A stretch of DNA of 19,482 nt, from NCBI GenBank assembly GCA_001584585.1, contig LSYV01000089.1:63123-82604 (forward strand), given 5' to 3'. This document shows positions 18,495 through 19,482 of the stretch, piece by piece; the stretch's first letter is position 1, and the number at the start of each line of letters is the position of its first letter. Below the pieces are notes generated by a model, which searched no databases, was not told where the DNA came from, and was given only the letters and a program-made list of their open reading frames with translations. The position numbers and the translations under genes are program-made. Origin of the DNA: Gonium pectorale. Taxonomy: Eukaryota; Chlorophyta; Chlorophyceae; Chlamydomonadales; Volvocaceae.

Positions 18495-19482
18495 CTAATG
18501 CACCTCTTCGCGGCCACGAAGCAGCCGCCGTGCCCTTCCTTTACCGTTACCACCACCGTTGCCCTTTCCGTTGCCAGCACCGTTACCGGTGTCGTCCGGC
18601 TTGTGCTGTTCGTGGGCAGCAGCGCTGTTGCCCGGACGCGGCTTGGGTGTTGGTGAAGGCGCTGGCGCTGGCGTAGGCGTGGGCGTGGGCGTGGGCGTGG
18701 GCGCTGGTATAACTGGAGGCGAGGGCGAGTTACCGGGCGACTGAAAAGTAGGAGCCTCCGGCGCGGCCGGCTTGCTAGGCACAGCCGTCGGTGGCGATGC
18801 TGCAGAAGGGGACGTCCTGGTGATGTTGAACGTGACGGTGAAGGGAAGGGACGTGTTGGACTTACTGTGGCTCGCTGCAATCTGGTCAAGAGCCGCCTGG
18901 ATGGCTGCACGCGCCGCCTCTACGTTGTCAGGGCCTGCACAAGGGGATGGGGCATACATGTGTAAGCCGCACTTTGGGAAAGCGACACATACAACCCGAA
19001 GGCGCGGCGTTCCAGTAGGGAAGGCGGGCGGTACAAGAAAAGGCAGGCGAGGGAGCAGACGCCCCGCCAACGTGTCATACTTATGTGGTCGAGGCACTGG
19101 CGATCATCATGTGCTACGGTTTGCAAACCGCTTGTCAGGATTCGAAATCACAGGCGATGGCTAGCTAGACCGGGGCATGAAATGGCATCCTACTTGCATA
19201 AGCGTTTTCCAAGCCAATACTCAGTGGCAAACTTAAAAGGCTTACGTGGCGGTGTTGGGATCCTCGGCTGCGGCGCGGGTGATGAGGTTGTAGGCTCCGG
19301 TCTCGCCGGCTTCGGAGTCGCCGGTACTGGGCTCGGAGGCTCCAGGCTGGAGGCCCCCGGCACCACCGGTGCGGGGTTCTCCGGCGGCTGGCTGCCCTCG
19401 GTGGAGGGCGGCTGGCTCTGCGGAGGCTGGGTGCCCTCGGTGGAAGGTGGTTGGCTCTCCGGCGGCTGGGTGCCCTCGGTGG
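18495..19482 (-). CDS. Proline-rich, hydroxyproline-rich-glycoprotein-like protein, 3' part
   Basis: Reverse-strand gene entering from the right edge. The visible exons are >19482-19246 (donor CCAC|GTAAGC) and 18934-18495 (acceptor TTGTGCAG, stop TAG at 18497-18495). Phase 1 fits only the Pro-rich frame of the upstream exon. That exon encodes about three 13-residue repeats of the type TEGTQPPESQPPS, then a Pro/Ala/Ser/Thr-rich stretch. The last exon starts with a predicted helix (NVEAARAAIQAALDQIAASH). It then has two N-glycosylation sequons (NTS, NIT), a Ser/Pro/Ala-rich linker, a 25-residue (Xaa-Pro)n run rich in Thr-Pro, and a Gly/Asn/Lys-rich tail ending RARRLLRG...VH. The modules suit a secreted wall or matrix glycoprotein and would be substrates for prolyl 4-hydroxylases. 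No pherophorin domain is visible in the window, the N-terminus is missing, and the exact family is not recognised. Confidence 0.65.
18633..18707 (-). repeat. (Xaa-Pro)n module, mostly Thr-Pro
   Basis: 25 codons alternate Pro with Ala, Thr, Ser, Lys or Arg (PAPTPTPTPTPTPAPAPSP...). At DNA level the core is a hexanucleotide repeat, gtgggc on the plus strand. (Thr-Pro)n and (Ser-Pro)n runs are typical O-glycosylated hydroxyproline-rich modules. Confidence 0.9.
19366..19482 (-). repeat. 39-bp coding tandem repeat, about three units, continuing past the window
   Basis: The string cggtgg recurs at 19399, 19438 and 19477, a period of 39 bp (13 codons). The protein unit is TEGTQPPESQPPS with small changes (Q for E, S for T). 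Unit borders at the left end are approximate. Confidence 0.9.

Noticed and set aside
19246..19482. Alternative frame of the right-edge exon reading ...AGETGAYNLITRAAAEDPNTA
   Set aside because: Its phase at the donor (2) does not fit the acceptor of the next exon (1), whereas the Pro-rich frame does.

Overview
The window looks like nuclear DNA of a green alga of the Chlamydomonas/Volvox group (volvocine Chlorophyceae). The evidence is GC-rich coding sequence broken by many short introns with G|GTGAG-type donors and (C)AG acceptors, Ala/Arg-rich plastid transit-like N-termini, TGTAA polyadenylation signals, and a proline-rich cell-wall-type protein. I see no bacterial, organellar or transposase genes. 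All gene models below were built by hand from splice sites, requiring every exon-exon join to match in phase.

Layout, left to right. (1) Positions 2157 to beyond 1, minus strand: 5' part of a plastid-type UPF0016/GDT1 cation (Mn2+/Ca2+) transporter. It has a transit-like exon, a hydrophobic Ala-rich exon, and an exon carrying the EIGDKT signature. A 1.2-kb intron holds a 105-bp tandem duplication. (2) 4044-6124 and 7948-10218, plus strand: two tandem paralogous secreted prolyl 4-hydroxylases. Each has six exons, a signal peptide, a 2-oxoglutarate/Fe(II) dioxygenase domain with HxD...H...K, a ShKT domain and a conserved C-terminal tail. (3) 14167-11353, minus strand: a six-exon, probably plastid-targeted GNAT acetyltransferase, convergent with the second hydroxylase. 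(4) 14477-16806, plus strand: a six-exon nuclear protein with a VPDGF...ELWLIQLP module and Lys-rich tail, best matched to the RPA34.5/PAF49-type RNA polymerase I subunit. It is divergent from the GNAT gene across about 0.3 kb of AT-rich DNA. (5) 18495 to beyond 19482, minus strand: the 3' end of a proline-rich, (Xaa-Pro)n-containing, probably hydroxyproline-rich glycoprotein.

Functional links: the two prolyl hydroxylases belong to the enzyme class that modifies (Xaa-Pro)n modules like those in the glycoprotein at the right edge. That is a pathway link; a regulated cluster is not shown. The other genes (plastid ion transport, acetylation, Pol I) look like ordinary housekeeping neighbours. The most interesting signal is the mosaic divergence of the tandem hydroxylases. 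Two intron heads (136 and 69 bp) are identical between the copies while the intron tails appear unrelated, and exon-5 differences concentrate in a six-residue segment just after the catalytic HxD. I did not find a convincing wholly undescribed system.
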